Below the pieces are notes generated by a model. The model saw only the letters and a list, made by a program, of their open reading frames with translations. It was not told where the DNA came from and ran no database searches. The position numbers and the translations under genes are program-made. Below are positions 7,509-16,493 of a stretch of 52,135 bases of DNA, one piece after another (the stretch's first letter is position 1; each line of letters starts with the position of its first letter). Source of the DNA: Alphaproteobacteria bacterium UBA1002 (GTDB lineage: Bacteria > Pseudomonadota > Alphaproteobacteria > Rickettsiales > UBA998); contig DBAU01000048.1 of the NCBI GenBank assembly GCA_002291845.1, forward strand, positions 1 to 52,135, given 5' to 3'.

Positions 7509-8783
7509 TTACGCCGCGCTGCTGCGGCCGATCGCGCGCCAGCCAATGTCGCGGCGGCAGAAGCCCTGTGGCCAGTCGATGGCATCCACGGCTTCGTAGG
7601 CGCGTTTTTGGGCGTCCGCCACGGTGGCGCCCAACGCGGTGACGCCAAGCACGCGGCCACCATGAGCGAGGATTTTCCCGTCTTCGGCGCGGGTGCCGGC
7701 GTGATAAACGGTCACGCCCTGCAGGGCGGAAGCGGCGGCGAGATTGCGGATTTCGCTGCCTTTTTCATACGTGCCGGGATAGCCCTTGGTGGCCATGACC
7801 ACGCACACGGCGGCGTCAGGCTTGAACCGTACAGGACGCTGGGGCAGCTTGCCTTCGGCCACGCGGAAGAGTAATTCCGCAAGGTCGTCATCGAGGCGGG
7901 CCATCAGCACCTGTGTTTCGGGATCACCGAAGCGGGCGTTGAACTCAATCAGTTTCGGCCCGTCGCGGGTGATCATCAGCCCGGCAAAAAGGACACCTTG
8001 GTAGGGGATGCCCTCCTTCGCCATGGCGCGCACGGTGGGCAGGATGATGGTGTCCATCACCTGCTGGCGCAGGGCCGCGGTGGCCACAGGGGCGGGGGAG
8101 TAGGTGCCCATGCCGCCGGTGTTGGGGCCCTTGTCGCCATCATAGGCGGCCTTATGGTCCTGCGCGGCGCCAAACTCGATGGCGGTAGTGCCATCACACA
8201 GGGCGAAGAAGCTGACCTCCTCGCCCTCCAAGAATTCCTCGATGACGATACTGGCCCCGGCTTCACCGAACATGCCGGAGAACATTTCGTCAATGGTGCG
8301 CTCTGCCTCGCCACGGCGAATACAGATCACCACGCCTTTGCCCGCGGCCAGGCCGTCCGCCTTAATCACGATCGGCATGGGCTGACGGGCGATGTATTCC
8401 TTGGCGGCGTCGGCATCGGTGAAACGTTGGTATTCTCCGGTCGGAATCCCGTATTTACGGCAGAGATCCTTGGTGAAACCCTTCGAGGCTTCCAGCTGTG
8501 CGGCTTCTTTCGACGGGCCAAACACGCGGATGCCCGCCGCACGCAGCGTATCGGTCACGCCATCCACCAGCGCCTGCTCTGGGCCGACCACGACGAGGTC
8601 GACCTTTTCCTTCTGTGCGAACGCCAGGATGCTGGCCGGATCGGGGAGGCGCAGGCATTCCACATCCTGCGCGATGCCGCCATTGCCATCGGCGCACCAC
8701 AGCTTCGTCACGCGGGGAGAGTTTAGGAGCGCTTTGACGATCGCGTGTTCTCTGCCGCCTGAGCCGATAACGAGGATGCGCAT
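7509..8783 (-). CDS. purD: Phosphoribosylamine--glycine ligase
   Basis: Catalyses the second step of de novo purine synthesis, joining glycine to 5-phosphoribosylamine with ATP. The 424-residue product has the expected size. Seen in order: the N-terminal MRILVIGSGGREHAIVKALL; the linker PEQALVDGVTDTLRAAGI; the ATP-grasp region KADGLAAGKGVVI and IEEFLEGEEVSFFALCDG; GPNTGGMGTYSPAPV; LIEFNARFGDPETQVLMARL; and the C-terminal EAVDAIDWPQGFCRRDIGWR. The start at 8783 gives the canonical N-terminus and has AAGG/GGAA just upstream; the frame extends further upstream, but the added residues are not family-like. Divergent from xseA. Confidence 0.97.
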   Translation of the reverse strand: MRILVIGSGGREHAIVKALLNSPRVTKLWCADGNGGIAQDVECLRLPDPASILAFAQKEKVDLVVVGPEQALVDGVTDTLRAAGIRVFGPSKEAAQLEASKGFTKDLCRKYGIPTGEYQRFTDADAAKEYIARQPMPIVIKADGLAAGKGVVICIRRGEAERTIDEMFSGMFGEAGASIVIEEFLEGEEVSFFALCDGTTAIEFGAAQDHKAAYDGDKGPNTGGMGTYSPAPVATAALRQQVMDTIILPTVRAMAKEGIPYQGVLFAGLMITRDGPKLIEFNARFGDPETQVLMARLDDDLAELLFRVAEGKLPQRPVRFKPDAAVCVVMATKGYPGTYEKGSEIRNLAAASALQGVTVYHAGTRAEDGKILAHGGRVLGVTALGATVADAQKRAYEAVDAIDWPQGFCRRDIGWRAIGRSSAA

Positions 8784-8889
8784 GGTTCCGCCTTGCTGTT
8801 TTTTTCTTTTCTCTGCTAGGATGCTCACCAAAAGCACCGCTGGACTTGCATGCATAGCCCAAGGCGGCGGCCCCTGACAAGCAGGAATC

Positions 8890-10392
8890 ATGGAAATCCA
8901 GCCGACTCCCAGCCATAATCAGCCTGCGTATACGGTGAGCGAACTCTCCGGTGCCGTTAAACGGGTGATGGAGGATAGCTTCAGCCAGGTCCGTGTGCGC
9001 GGTGAGATCGGCAAAGTCTCACGCCACGCCAGCGGGCACATCTATTTTGACCTCAAGGACGAACGCTCCGTGCTTGCCGGGGTATGCTGGAAGGGCAGCG
9101 CCGGGCGGCTCTCCGCCTTGCTGGAGACCGGGCTGGAGGTCATTGCCAGCGGACGGCTGACCACCTTTGGCGCCCAATCGAAATACCAGCTGATCGTGGA
9201 GCATCTGGAGCCAGCAGGAGCGGGGGCCTTGCTGGCCTTGCTCGAGCAGCGCAAGAAGCAGCTCGCCGCCGAGGGATTATTTGACCCCGCCCGCAAAAAA
9301 GCGCTCCCTTACCTCCCCCGGGTGATCGGCGTGGTGACCTCGCCGACCGGGGCGGTCATCCGTGACATCCTGCACCGGGTGTCTGACCGTTTCCCCTGCC
9401 ATGTGCTGCTGTGGCCGGTGCGTGTGCAGGGCGAGGGCGCGGCGCAGGAGATTGCCGCAGCCATTGCCGGGTTCAACCAGCTGCCGCCAGGTGGCAATAT
9501 CCCCCGCCCGGATGTACTGATTGTTGGCCGGGGCGGTGGCTCGGTGGAAGATCTGTGGTGCTTTAACGAGGAGATCGTGGTGCGTGCCGCTGCGGCCTCT
9601 GATATCCCCCTGATCTCTGCCGTTGGGCATGAAACCGACACCACGCTGATTGATTATGCCGCCGACCGCCGTGCTCCAACGCCCACCGCCGCGGCAGAGA
9701 TGGCGCTACCCGTACGTGCGGATCTTCACTATTACCTCATGGAGAGCGGCCTGCGGATGGTGCAGTCTGTGCGCCGCGGCCTACAGATACGTGCGGACCG
9801 GCTACAGGGGCTCTCCCGTGGCCTGCCGCGCCCGGAGGATCTGCTGGGGCAGGGCCGCCAACGGCTTGACGGGCTGAGCGAGCGGCTGGCGCAAGCGCCG
9901 CGTCACTTGCTGCGCCACAAGCAGGCGGAGCTGCAGCGTCATGAAGGAACCCTCGCGCCACACCGCCTTCTGCAGCGTTTGCAGGAGGCAGAAAGCCTGC
10001 TGCGGCGGGTGCGTGGGCAGTTGGCGGTATCCGGGCGGGTGCAGCTGGAGCGCCAGGCTGATGGGCTGGAGCGCATAGCCTGCCGTCTTTCAGCCGAACT
10101 GGTGCATCAGCAGATCGCCCGCCGACGGGATCAAGTGGCCGCGCTGGGCCGAATGCTGCAAACGCTGAATTATGAGGAAGTGTTGCGCCGTGGCTTTGTG
10201 CTGGTACGCGATGTAGACGGCGCGCCTGTGACCGCCGTAGCCACGCTACCAACCCGCGCGGTTAGCCTTCAGTTTCATGATGGAAGTGCGTGGGTGCAGC
10301 CTTTGGGGGGTGGCGCGTCCGCACCGCCGGTGGCCCGCCGTAAGCAAAGTAAGCCCACCCCGGCGGATGGCTCTCAAGGCTCGCTTTTATAA
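8890..10392 (+). CDS. xseA: Exodeoxyribonuclease VII large subunit
   Basis: Large subunit of exonuclease VII, which degrades single-stranded DNA into oligonucleotides together with the small subunit XseB (not in this window). The 500-residue protein begins with an OB-fold (YTVSELSGAVKRVMEDSF, VRGEIGKVSRHASGHIYFDL). It continues with the catalytic domain blocks VIGVVTSPTGAVIRDILHR, DVLIVGRGGGSVEDLWCFNE and PLISAVGHETDTTLIDYAAD, plus RRAPTPTAAAEMA. A long Arg/Gln/Leu-rich coiled-coil region (about 280-420) precedes the C-terminal NYEEVLRRGFVLVRD. AGGA a few bases before the ATG supports the start. Divergent from purD across 106 bp. Confidence 0.97.
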   Translation: MEIQPTPSHNQPAYTVSELSGAVKRVMEDSFSQVRVRGEIGKVSRHASGHIYFDLKDERSVLAGVCWKGSAGRLSALLETGLEVIASGRLTTFGAQSKYQLIVEHLEPAGAGALLALLEQRKKQLAAEGLFDPARKKALPYLPRVIGVVTSPTGAVIRDILHRVSDRFPCHVLLWPVRVQGEGAAQEIAAAIAGFNQLPPGGNIPRPDVLIVGRGGGSVEDLWCFNEEIVVRAAAASDIPLISAVGHETDTTLIDYAADRRAPTPTAAAEMALPVRADLHYYLMESGLRMVQSVRRGLQIRADRLQGLSRGLPRPEDLLGQGRQRLDGLSERLAQAPRHLLRHKQAELQRHEGTLAPHRLLQRLQEAESLLRRVRGQLAVSGRVQLERQADGLERIACRLSAELVHQQIARRRDQVAALGRMLQTLNYEEVLRRGFVLVRDVDGAPVTAVATLPTRAVSLQFHDGSAWVQPLGGGASAPPVARRKQSKPTPADGSQGSLL

Positions 10393-10438
10393 GTGCAGTT
10401 TATGATGCGTTAAGGATTTTACGCTAATCTACGCCTAT

Positions 10439-11254
10439 ATGCGTACATACCGTCACGTCAAAGCCAATCATACGCAGCTGGGTTTTACCCTGATCGAGCT
10501 TTCCATTGTGCTTGTCATTATCGGACTGATTGCCGGCGGTGTGATGCTTGGTAAAGACTTGGTCGAGCAAGCAGAATTGCGCAGTGCCATCAGTGATATT
10601 ACGCATTACACGAGCGCCATTAATCAGTTCAAAAGAAAGTTTTCTGCCCTGCCCGGTGACATGCGAAACGCCACACGCTTCTGGGGAGCTGCAAATGTGA
10701 CACCGGCCGTTTGTGCAACCACGGTGGGATCGGGGACGCAGACCTGTAATGGCAATGGCAATGGATGGATTGCACTAGGCGGGTCTGCTGCAGAAGAGTA
10801 TGAAAAATTTCGCTTCTGGCAGCATCTGGCCAATGCAGGAATCATCGAGGGTGCCTACAGCGGAGTAACTGGTCCCAATGGCACCAGTGAAGGGGTTATT
10901 GGCGTGAACGTACCCGCGAGTCGCATTCAGGGGGCAGGCTACTTCATCGATCATCAGGGAACGGTTCTGCCTGGAAATACTGTCTGGTTTCCTGCACGCT
11001 ATGACAATTTTTTGCAATTTGGTGCGTATAGTGGTTCGGGCCTTATTGGCCGTATCCTAAAGCCAGAACAAGCATTATTTATTGACAGCAAGCTGGATAA
11101 TGGGCTGCCTCATACAGGGATTGTGATTTCCTCCCCAAACACACGACCGGCCACGCCTGATTGCACATTAGGTGCAAACGGTGGCACCCAATATAATCTG
11201 GCCTATGGCATTGCGGCCTGCAATCTTTTTATCCTCCTTTCTGACACAAAATAG
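10439..11254 (+). CDS. Type IV pilin/pseudopilin-like protein
   Basis: Carries a class III prepilin leader: a 15-residue basic leader ending in Gly, then FTLIELSIVLVIIGLIAGGV, with the conserved Glu at mature position 5. A prepilin peptidase would cut between G15 and F16 and methylate F16. The roughly 240-residue remainder is unusually large for a minor pilin and Gly/Asn/Thr-rich, with four cysteines (CATTVGSGTQTC, and two near the C-terminus) that could form disulfides. No other pilus or type II secretion gene is nearby, so the machine it belongs to is unknown. No ribosome binding site is seen close to the ATG. Its 3' end overlaps the convergent phosphatase gene by 26 bp. Confidence 0.85.
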   Translation: MRTYRHVKANHTQLGFTLIELSIVLVIIGLIAGGVMLGKDLVEQAELRSAISDITHYTSAINQFKRKFSALPGDMRNATRFWGAANVTPAVCATTVGSGTQTCNGNGNGWIALGGSAAEEYEKFRFWQHLANAGIIEGAYSGVTGPNGTSEGVIGVNVPASRIQGAGYFIDHQGTVLPGNTVWFPARYDNFLQFGAYSGSGLIGRILKPEQALFIDSKLDNGLPHTGIVISSPNTRPATPDCTLGANGGTQYNLAYGIAACNLFILLSDTK

Positions 11255-12437
11255 CGGCAGTTTTTCTGCGCAGCATCAATAGCGATAAGTCATCCGACAG
11301 TGCCTGACTTTCCGGCATTGTGATCCAGTGGTTGATCAGATGATGCAGGAAGGCCTTTACATTTGTTTCGGCATAGGAATGTTGCATGGATTCCAGTGCA
11401 CACCAGCGATGTAATGCATCCTCTTTCCCATGGCTCCAGCCCTCAATTAACGCATCGCTATACAGTAACAGGGTTGTCTGCGCAGGGAAGTCTATGGTGA
11501 TGGTTTCGTATGTCGCGTTACGAACTGCACCAAGAGGGTAGCCATGCCCGTTTAATGCGAGGGGCTGGGCGCCGTTGCATAACAAAAGCGGTTGTGTGTG
11601 TGCCGCTGTAGCATAAGAAAGTGTTTCGGCCTGCGTATCGAGAACACCGTACCACGCGGTGGCGAAATGTTGGCGGGGCAACAAAGCATAGAGCGCGTGA
11701 TTCAGTGCGGTGAGGTAAGCCCCCGGATCATCAGATGGGACAAGCTCGCGTTGGGTAAGGCTGTGGAAACGAAAACTATTCAGCGCCGCCAGAATTCCAT
11801 GGCCAGTGAAGTCCACCTGATAAAACGCCATGCGTGTTTGGCTGAGCGCTTTTACGCCCCACAGGTCTCCCGATAAGGATTGGCACGGCTGATGATGAAC
11901 CGCTAATTCCACCTGAAATGCTGCTTCGAGCGCGGCGCATTGCTCCGAATTTGGAAGAATGAGGGATTGCATGGCCCGCGCCGTATGTAACTCCTGCTGC
12001 CATTGACGTTGTTTATCCTGCAGCAGGCGCTGCATGGCTACGCGTTGTAGATGGATGGTGGTGCGCGCCACAAGCTCACCGGCTTGTAAGGGTTTTCGAA
12101 TAAAATCCGTGGCCCCAGCGGCAAAAATTTCTGCCAGGCCCTCCATGTTTTCGATGCCGGTTTGCACAATGATGGGGGTTTCCCGAAAGTCCGGCTGCTG
12201 ACGAAGGGTACGGCATACTGTGTAGCCGTCCATGCCGGGCATGATCACATCCAGCAGGATTAAATCCGGCTGATGTTCGAGGGCGGCATGTAAGGCTTCC
12301 TCGCCGTTGGTGGCAAAGAAAAGCTGGTCCACCCCCTGACGGCGCAGGATGGCGGCGGCAATCTGTCGACTATCCGCCGTATCATCTACAATCAGCACAC
12401 GCAGGCCCTGAATGGGGTATGTCATGGAATCATGCAT
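11229..12437 (-). CDS. Response regulator with PP2C/SpoIIE-type phosphatase domain (RsbU/HsbR-like)
   Basis: A receiver domain (about 10-130) is fused to a PP2C-like serine phosphatase (about 165-395). The receiver is canonical: acidic pair D18-D19, phospho-acceptor D63 in LILLDVIMPGMDG, Thr in IIVQTG and Lys in FIRKPL. The phosphatase keeps its metal-binding aspartates in SLSGDLW, YQVDFTGHG, LLYSDALIEG and LSDDLSLL. Proteins of this design dephosphorylate STAS-domain anti-sigma antagonists, and such an antagonist is encoded directly upstream. The start at 12437 was chosen because GAGG lies 8 bases before it. In-frame ATGs at 12476 and 12425 are alternatives, the former overlapping the STAS gene. 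Last gene of the operon. Confidence 0.92.
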   Translation of the reverse strand: MHDSMTYPIQGLRVLIVDDTADSRQIAAAILRRQGVDQLFFATNGEEALHAALEHQPDLILLDVIMPGMDGYTVCRTLRQQPDFRETPIIVQTGIENMEGLAEIFAAGATDFIRKPLQAGELVARTTIHLQRVAMQRLLQDKQRQWQQELHTARAMQSLILPNSEQCAALEAAFQVELAVHHQPCQSLSGDLWGVKALSQTRMAFYQVDFTGHGILAALNSFRFHSLTQRELVPSDDPGAYLTALNHALYALLPRQHFATAWYGVLDTQAETLSYATAAHTQPLLLCNGAQPLALNGHGYPLGAVRNATYETITIDFPAQTTLLLYSDALIEGWSHGKEDALHRWCALESMQHSYAETNVKAFLHHLINHWITMPESQALSDDLSLLMLRRKTAAILCQKGG

Positions 12438-12447
12438 GTGGATTGCC

Positions 12448-12762
12448 TCAGGCGTAAGGGAGCCCAAAAATTTCATTTAAGCGTGAGGCGTGCAGAATAC
12501 GTTGCACCTGCCCTTGCGCCCCGCTCAGATGAATGCGCACGCGGAAACGATCACAATGTTCTTTCAGCAAGAGCAACAAGCCAAGCCCCGAAGAGTCAAT
12601 AAATTCAACCTGACGCAGATCCACGATCAGCGATTGGCAGGAGCTGCCGGCCCGCTCAATTTCCTGGCACAACTGCTCAACCAGCTTGTAATCGTGAAAA
12701 TGCGAGCGTCCGGATAGCTGAACAGCAAATCCGTTTGCGGTCTGCTCCAACACAATGTTCAT
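12448..12762 (-). CDS. STAS-domain anti-sigma factor antagonist (RsbV/SpoIIAA-like)
   Basis: A single STAS domain of 104 residues. The phosphorylation motif VEFIDSSGLGLLLLL matches the DSxG site of SpoIIAA/RsbV, with S58 the expected acceptor. In partner switching, the unphosphorylated form sequesters an anti-sigma kinase and the PP2C phosphatase reactivates it; the REC-PP2C gene immediately downstream is the obvious phosphatase. No RsbW-type kinase is present in the window, so its partner must be elsewhere. The start at 12762 overlaps the CheB-like stop (ATGA), indicating coupling. Confidence 0.92.
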   Translation of the reverse strand: MNIVLEQTANGFAVQLSGRSHFHDYKLVEQLCQEIERAGSSCQSLIVDLRQVEFIDSSGLGLLLLLKEHCDRFRVRIHLSGAQGQVQRILHASRLNEIFGLPYA

Positions 12763-13796
12763 GCGGGCACCTCGCAAGGCTGAGGGCATGAGGCTGCCAA
12801 AAACTGCGGCATGTTCTCCAGTGCCACGCTGTGATGTTTTCCACTTTGCATCTGCGTTCTCAGAGGTAGCTCTGGCGCAGTTGCGGTAAGTGGAGACTGC
12901 ACCCATGTGGTGGCACCGCATTGCTGCAATGCTCCTAAGCCGTTGCTTCCATCGGTACCGCAGCCGGCCAGCAAAACACCCATGGCGCGTGCACCGACCG
13001 TTTCAGCCAGGTGGGAGAAAAGGTTGTTAAGTGGCTCTGGTTCTGAGGTACGACGACCCGGTAGGATGGTGAGTCCTGTTTGTTCAACACGCAGATGCAC
13101 TGGGTGGCTGCTGCAGGTGATGTACACATGTCCGGGTAACAGCTGCAAACCGGGTCGTGCTGGCAGAACGGTGATTGTCTGAAAGGGGGCGCAGTGTCGG
13201 GAAATCAGTTGTGGAAACGGTTCAGGTAAGGGCTGGGCCATCAGCACGGGTGGCAAACGATCCGGCAAATGACGCAAAAGGTAGCTGACCGCTCCGGCCC
13301 CGCCGGAGGTGGCTCCAAAGGCAATAAGGTGGGGAGGCGCTCCGGTGGGTGGAGGAGGGGTGGTCTCTTCTCGCTTTCGTTTGCGTAACACGCGAATCTG
13401 TTCTGCGCTCCGCTGTGCCGCATGCACTCGCGTATGTAGCTGATCACGCAAAAGACTCATTTCCCGCGCGCTGGTGGCTGTTTTAATCACGACATCAAAG
13501 GCCCCCAGCTCCACCACGCGTAGGCTGGCCTGCAAACTGCGCTGGGTGAGTCGAGTGAGCAGAATGACTGGCGGAGCGACGGCATGCAGAAATGCCTCCC
13601 ATCCTGCACGCCCACGGCTGCCTGGCACCTCGACATCCATCACCACCACATCCGGTGACAAGCGTCGTAGCAAACGCTGTGCCGTGGCCAGATCACCCGC
13701 CGTGCCACAGACTTCGATCGACGCATCACTCTCCAGCAAACAACTGAGCATCTCGCGCATGAGCAAAGAGCCATCGACCACCAGGACGCGCAACAT
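12759..13796 (-). CDS. CheB-like protein with degenerate active site
   Basis: Receiver domain (1-110), basic and Pro-rich linker (about 135-153) and CheB methylesterase-like domain (about 155-345), in the usual order and length. Key residues are changed. The receiver acidic pair DD is D8-G9, although D54 and K105 remain. In the esterase domain the ASTGG serine is replaced (GATSGG, Thr at the catalytic position with the Ser one later). The catalytic His of QHMP is Pro189 (AQPLP). The Asp of GMGxDG is kept (GCGTDG, D282). By analogy with E. coli CheB the protein should have little or no methylesterase activity and may act as an adaptor. GGAGG precedes the ATG at 13796. Sits between the MCP and STAS genes. 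Confidence 0.88.
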   Translation of the reverse strand: MLRVLVVDGSLLMREMLSCLLESDASIEVCGTAGDLATAQRLLRRLSPDVVVMDVEVPGSRGRAGWEAFLHAVAPPVILLTRLTQRSLQASLRVVELGAFDVVIKTATSAREMSLLRDQLHTRVHAAQRSAEQIRVLRKRKREETTPPPPTGAPPHLIAFGATSGGAGAVSYLLRHLPDRLPPVLMAQPLPEPFPQLISRHCAPFQTITVLPARPGLQLLPGHVYITCSSHPVHLRVEQTGLTILPGRRTSEPEPLNNLFSHLAETVGARAMGVLLAGCGTDGSNGLGALQQCGATTWVQSPLTATAPELPLRTQMQSGKHHSVALENMPQFLAASCPQPCEVPA

Positions 13797-13798
13797 GA

Positions 13799-16450
13799 TT
13801 AAAATTCCTCCCACCCGGCTTCCACGGGGGCGTGATGGCCATTGGTCTTGTGCGCACGTGGTGCCAGACGCGGGGTTTTTCGTGTGCTCTCCGCGCGCAC
13901 CGTAACCGCCGGACGGGCAGTAACCGCCGGCGCTTCCTGTGCCTCTTCCTCACGGCCAAGGCGGAAATATCCAATCAGGCCACGTAGCTCGCCACCTTTT
14001 TCGGCCAGGGATTGTGAGGCTGCCGCGGTTTGTTCAACCAGTGCGGCATTCTGCTGCGTCATTTCATCCATCTGCGTGACGGTGGTATTGATCTGATTAA
14101 TACCAATGGCCTGCTCTTGGCTGGCATGAGCGATTGAGCTGACAATATCGGCCACACGTGCCACGGAGCTAATAATCTCCTGCAGTGTTTCGCCTGTGCG
14201 GTTGACCAGATCGGAGCCGCTTTTGACTTGGCTCACGCTCTCCTGAATCAGCATTTTGATTTCCTTGGAGGCCGAAGAAGAGCGTCCCGCCAGTGCCCTC
14301 ACTTCGCTTGCGACCACGGCAAAGCCCTTGCCTGCTTCGCCAGCCCGTGCCGCTTCTACAGCGGCATTGAGTGCCAGCAAGTTGGTCTGGAAGGCGATCT
14401 CATCAATCACACCAATAATATCAGCAATTTTCTGTGATGAGTGCTCTATGGCCTGCATGGCAGTGATAGCTGCGCCCACCACCTCGCCTCCACGCTCTGC
14501 AACCTGCCGTGTCTCGCCAGAGAAGCTGCTTGCCTCTCGCGCACTTTGGGCATTCTGTTTCACTGTGCCCGTCATTTCTTCCATGGAGGCCGCCGTTTCC
14601 TCCAGTGACGAAGCCTGACTTTCCGTACGTGTTGACAGGTCTCGGCTGCCATCGGCGATTTCCGACGCGGATCCACTCACGGACTCCGCCGTATCCTTGA
14701 TGCGCTTTACCAGATCGCGTAGTTGAAGGATGGTATCATTCAGCGCCTGCTGCATGTCACCAAAGGCACCGCTGAATTGCCCATCCATGGTGTGGGTAAG
14801 GTCCCCTTTGGCCAGGTGGCGCACCACCTGAATCGCGGCATCCACCGGACGAATAACGGTATCGAGCAGGCTATTCATGCTTTCTGCCAGCTCACGATAG
14901 AAGCCTTCAAATTGTGCTGCCTCAATCCGTTCAGCAAGGTTGCCTTCCCGCGCACTGGCAATCAGGTGATTGATGCTTTCCTGTGCACGTTTTACACTTT
15001 CCTCGGCGTTCTTTTCATCGGTGACAAAGCGCCAGTCGATAAAGGCTCCGTTGAAGCGGCCATCGCTTGTGGGGAGCTGGTTGGCGGTCAGTGACATCCA
15101 TTCGTCACCAATGCGGAACACCGTATGCAGCGGCAGTTTGGCACGATCCACCAGAGCCCCGCGTTGGTGTGAAGGGTTTTTATGGAAGATATCGATATTG
15201 CTACCCACCATGCGATCCGCTGTCACTGGCAGATGCCGTTCAATTTTCCGCAGTGCACGGCGGGCGGCCTCGTTGAGGTAGGTAATGGTGAAATCGCGGT
15301 CGCACATCATGAGCGGCATCGTGTGATTTTCAATCATGCTCTGGAGGGTAATGTTTCGGCTGATTGCTTGATGCAGGCGCAGGCATGCACGCTGCAGGGC
15401 GCCAATTTCAGTGTCATGCGAACTATCCTCCAGCACGATATCTGTCTGCCCTTCCGCCAGCGCGGAGACGGTGGCAACGGCATGCCGCAGGGGCCGCACA
15501 ATGCTACGCGCGATGAAGAGGGATGCCAGCGTTCCCAATGCCAGCGCCACACAGGCAATGATGATGGAGGAAAGACTCAGTTCGCCAAGTTGCGCGCTTT
15601 CTGTTTGCGTGATGTGCTGCTGTTCTTCCACTTTTTGCTGGGCCAGCCCGCCGGAACGTGTGGTCGCTTCCGTAATAATGCCCGCCATACGCTGATCGAA
15701 CAGCATATTTCGTTCACGGATCAATCCATCCACTTTGCGAAATGCTTGCAGATACGCCGGTAGGATGGTGGAAAGTTGGGTAAGTTCTTCGCTGGATACA
15801 TCTCCCTCGCCAGCAAGCTGGGTGAGAAGGGTATTGATGGTGGTGGAAAGCTGCTCAATATTGGCCGCATGTTCGGGCTTGTTACTGAGCAGAAACTTCA
15901 TGGCTTCCAGTCGAGCGTTTAGGAATGATTCATCCAGTTGCTGCAGAACAGGTTGACGCGCGTCGCCACTGGGAAGCGAGCGGCGAGCGGCATCCAGTAG
16001 CCGGCCACCCTGCGGCCCCAGCACATCCATTTCTTCTTTTACCACCTGATTGCGCTGTGCGATCAGTTCAGCAACCCGTGCCGCATCCGCGCGGTATTGT
16101 ACCAGTAAGCTTGCCAGAGCCTGTACCTCCTGGTGCGGCGTGCCTTCCTTGATATGTGCGGCCGTATCCTTGGCTTGCTGGTCCAGCATATCTAGGCGTT
16201 TAACCAACGCCTCATAAAGCGCCGGATCCATCGTGGTGCGAAATTGCCGTGCCAGCAGATTGACCTCAATAAAGCCTTTTTCAATATCACGCAGCAGCCG
16301 CACATCTTCGACCACGGATGCGAGGATAACAAATTGTTCCCGCGTATGCAGAATCCCGCTGAGCATCTGTCCGGTGGATCCGGCCATCAGGAGCATCAGC
16401 AACAACATTCCTGCGCCAATGCGCCAGCTTATTTTAAAACGTGACAGCAT
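13799..16450 (-). CDS. Methyl-accepting chemotaxis protein with HAMP and PAS domains
   Basis: Transmembrane chemoreceptor of 883 residues. It has a first TM helix at about 12-32, a long helical periplasmic domain to about 285, and a second TM helix at about 290-312 (SSIIIACVALALGTLASLFI). HAMP follows, then a PAS-like domain (about 370-475, MPLMMCDRDFTITYLNEAAR). A second HAMP-like segment leads into the cytoplasmic hairpin with its tip IDEIAFQTNLLALNAAVEAA. A flexible Ala/Pro/Arg-rich tail ends in GWEEF, matching the xWxxF pentapeptide that tethers CheR and CheB in enterobacterial receptors. Flanked by a soluble MCP-like gene and the degenerate cheB, 2 bp from the latter. No cheA, cheW or cheR is nearby. 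Confidence 0.93.
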   Translation of the reverse strand: MLSRFKISWRIGAGMLLLMLLMAGSTGQMLSGILHTREQFVILASVVEDVRLLRDIEKGFIEVNLLARQFRTTMDPALYEALVKRLDMLDQQAKDTAAHIKEGTPHQEVQALASLLVQYRADAARVAELIAQRNQVVKEEMDVLGPQGGRLLDAARRSLPSGDARQPVLQQLDESFLNARLEAMKFLLSNKPEHAANIEQLSTTINTLLTQLAGEGDVSSEELTQLSTILPAYLQAFRKVDGLIRERNMLFDQRMAGIITEATTRSGGLAQQKVEEQQHITQTESAQLGELSLSSIIIACVALALGTLASLFIARSIVRPLRHAVATVSALAEGQTDIVLEDSSHDTEIGALQRACLRLHQAISRNITLQSMIENHTMPLMMCDRDFTITYLNEAARRALRKIERHLPVTADRMVGSNIDIFHKNPSHQRGALVDRAKLPLHTVFRIGDEWMSLTANQLPTSDGRFNGAFIDWRFVTDEKNAEESVKRAQESINHLIASAREGNLAERIEAAQFEGFYRELAESMNSLLDTVIRPVDAAIQVVRHLAKGDLTHTMDGQFSGAFGDMQQALNDTILQLRDLVKRIKDTAESVSGSASEIADGSRDLSTRTESQASSLEETAASMEEMTGTVKQNAQSAREASSFSGETRQVAERGGEVVGAAITAMQAIEHSSQKIADIIGVIDEIAFQTNLLALNAAVEAARAGEAGKGFAVVASEVRALAGRSSSASKEIKMLIQESVSQVKSGSDLVNRTGETLQEIISSVARVADIVSSIAHASQEQAIGINQINTTVTQMDEMTQQNAALVEQTAAASQSLAEKGGELRGLIGYFRLGREEEAQEAPAVTARPAVTVRAESTRKTPRLAPRAHKTNGHHAPVEAGWEEF

Positions 16451-16493
16451 CGTTTGGGTCTCCTATTTTTTGGCCAAACAGGCCGTTCTCCGG

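Noticed and set aside
7998..8877. Plus-strand frames of 242 and 161 codons opposite purD
   Set aside because: Both are antisense to a textbook purD with all motifs.
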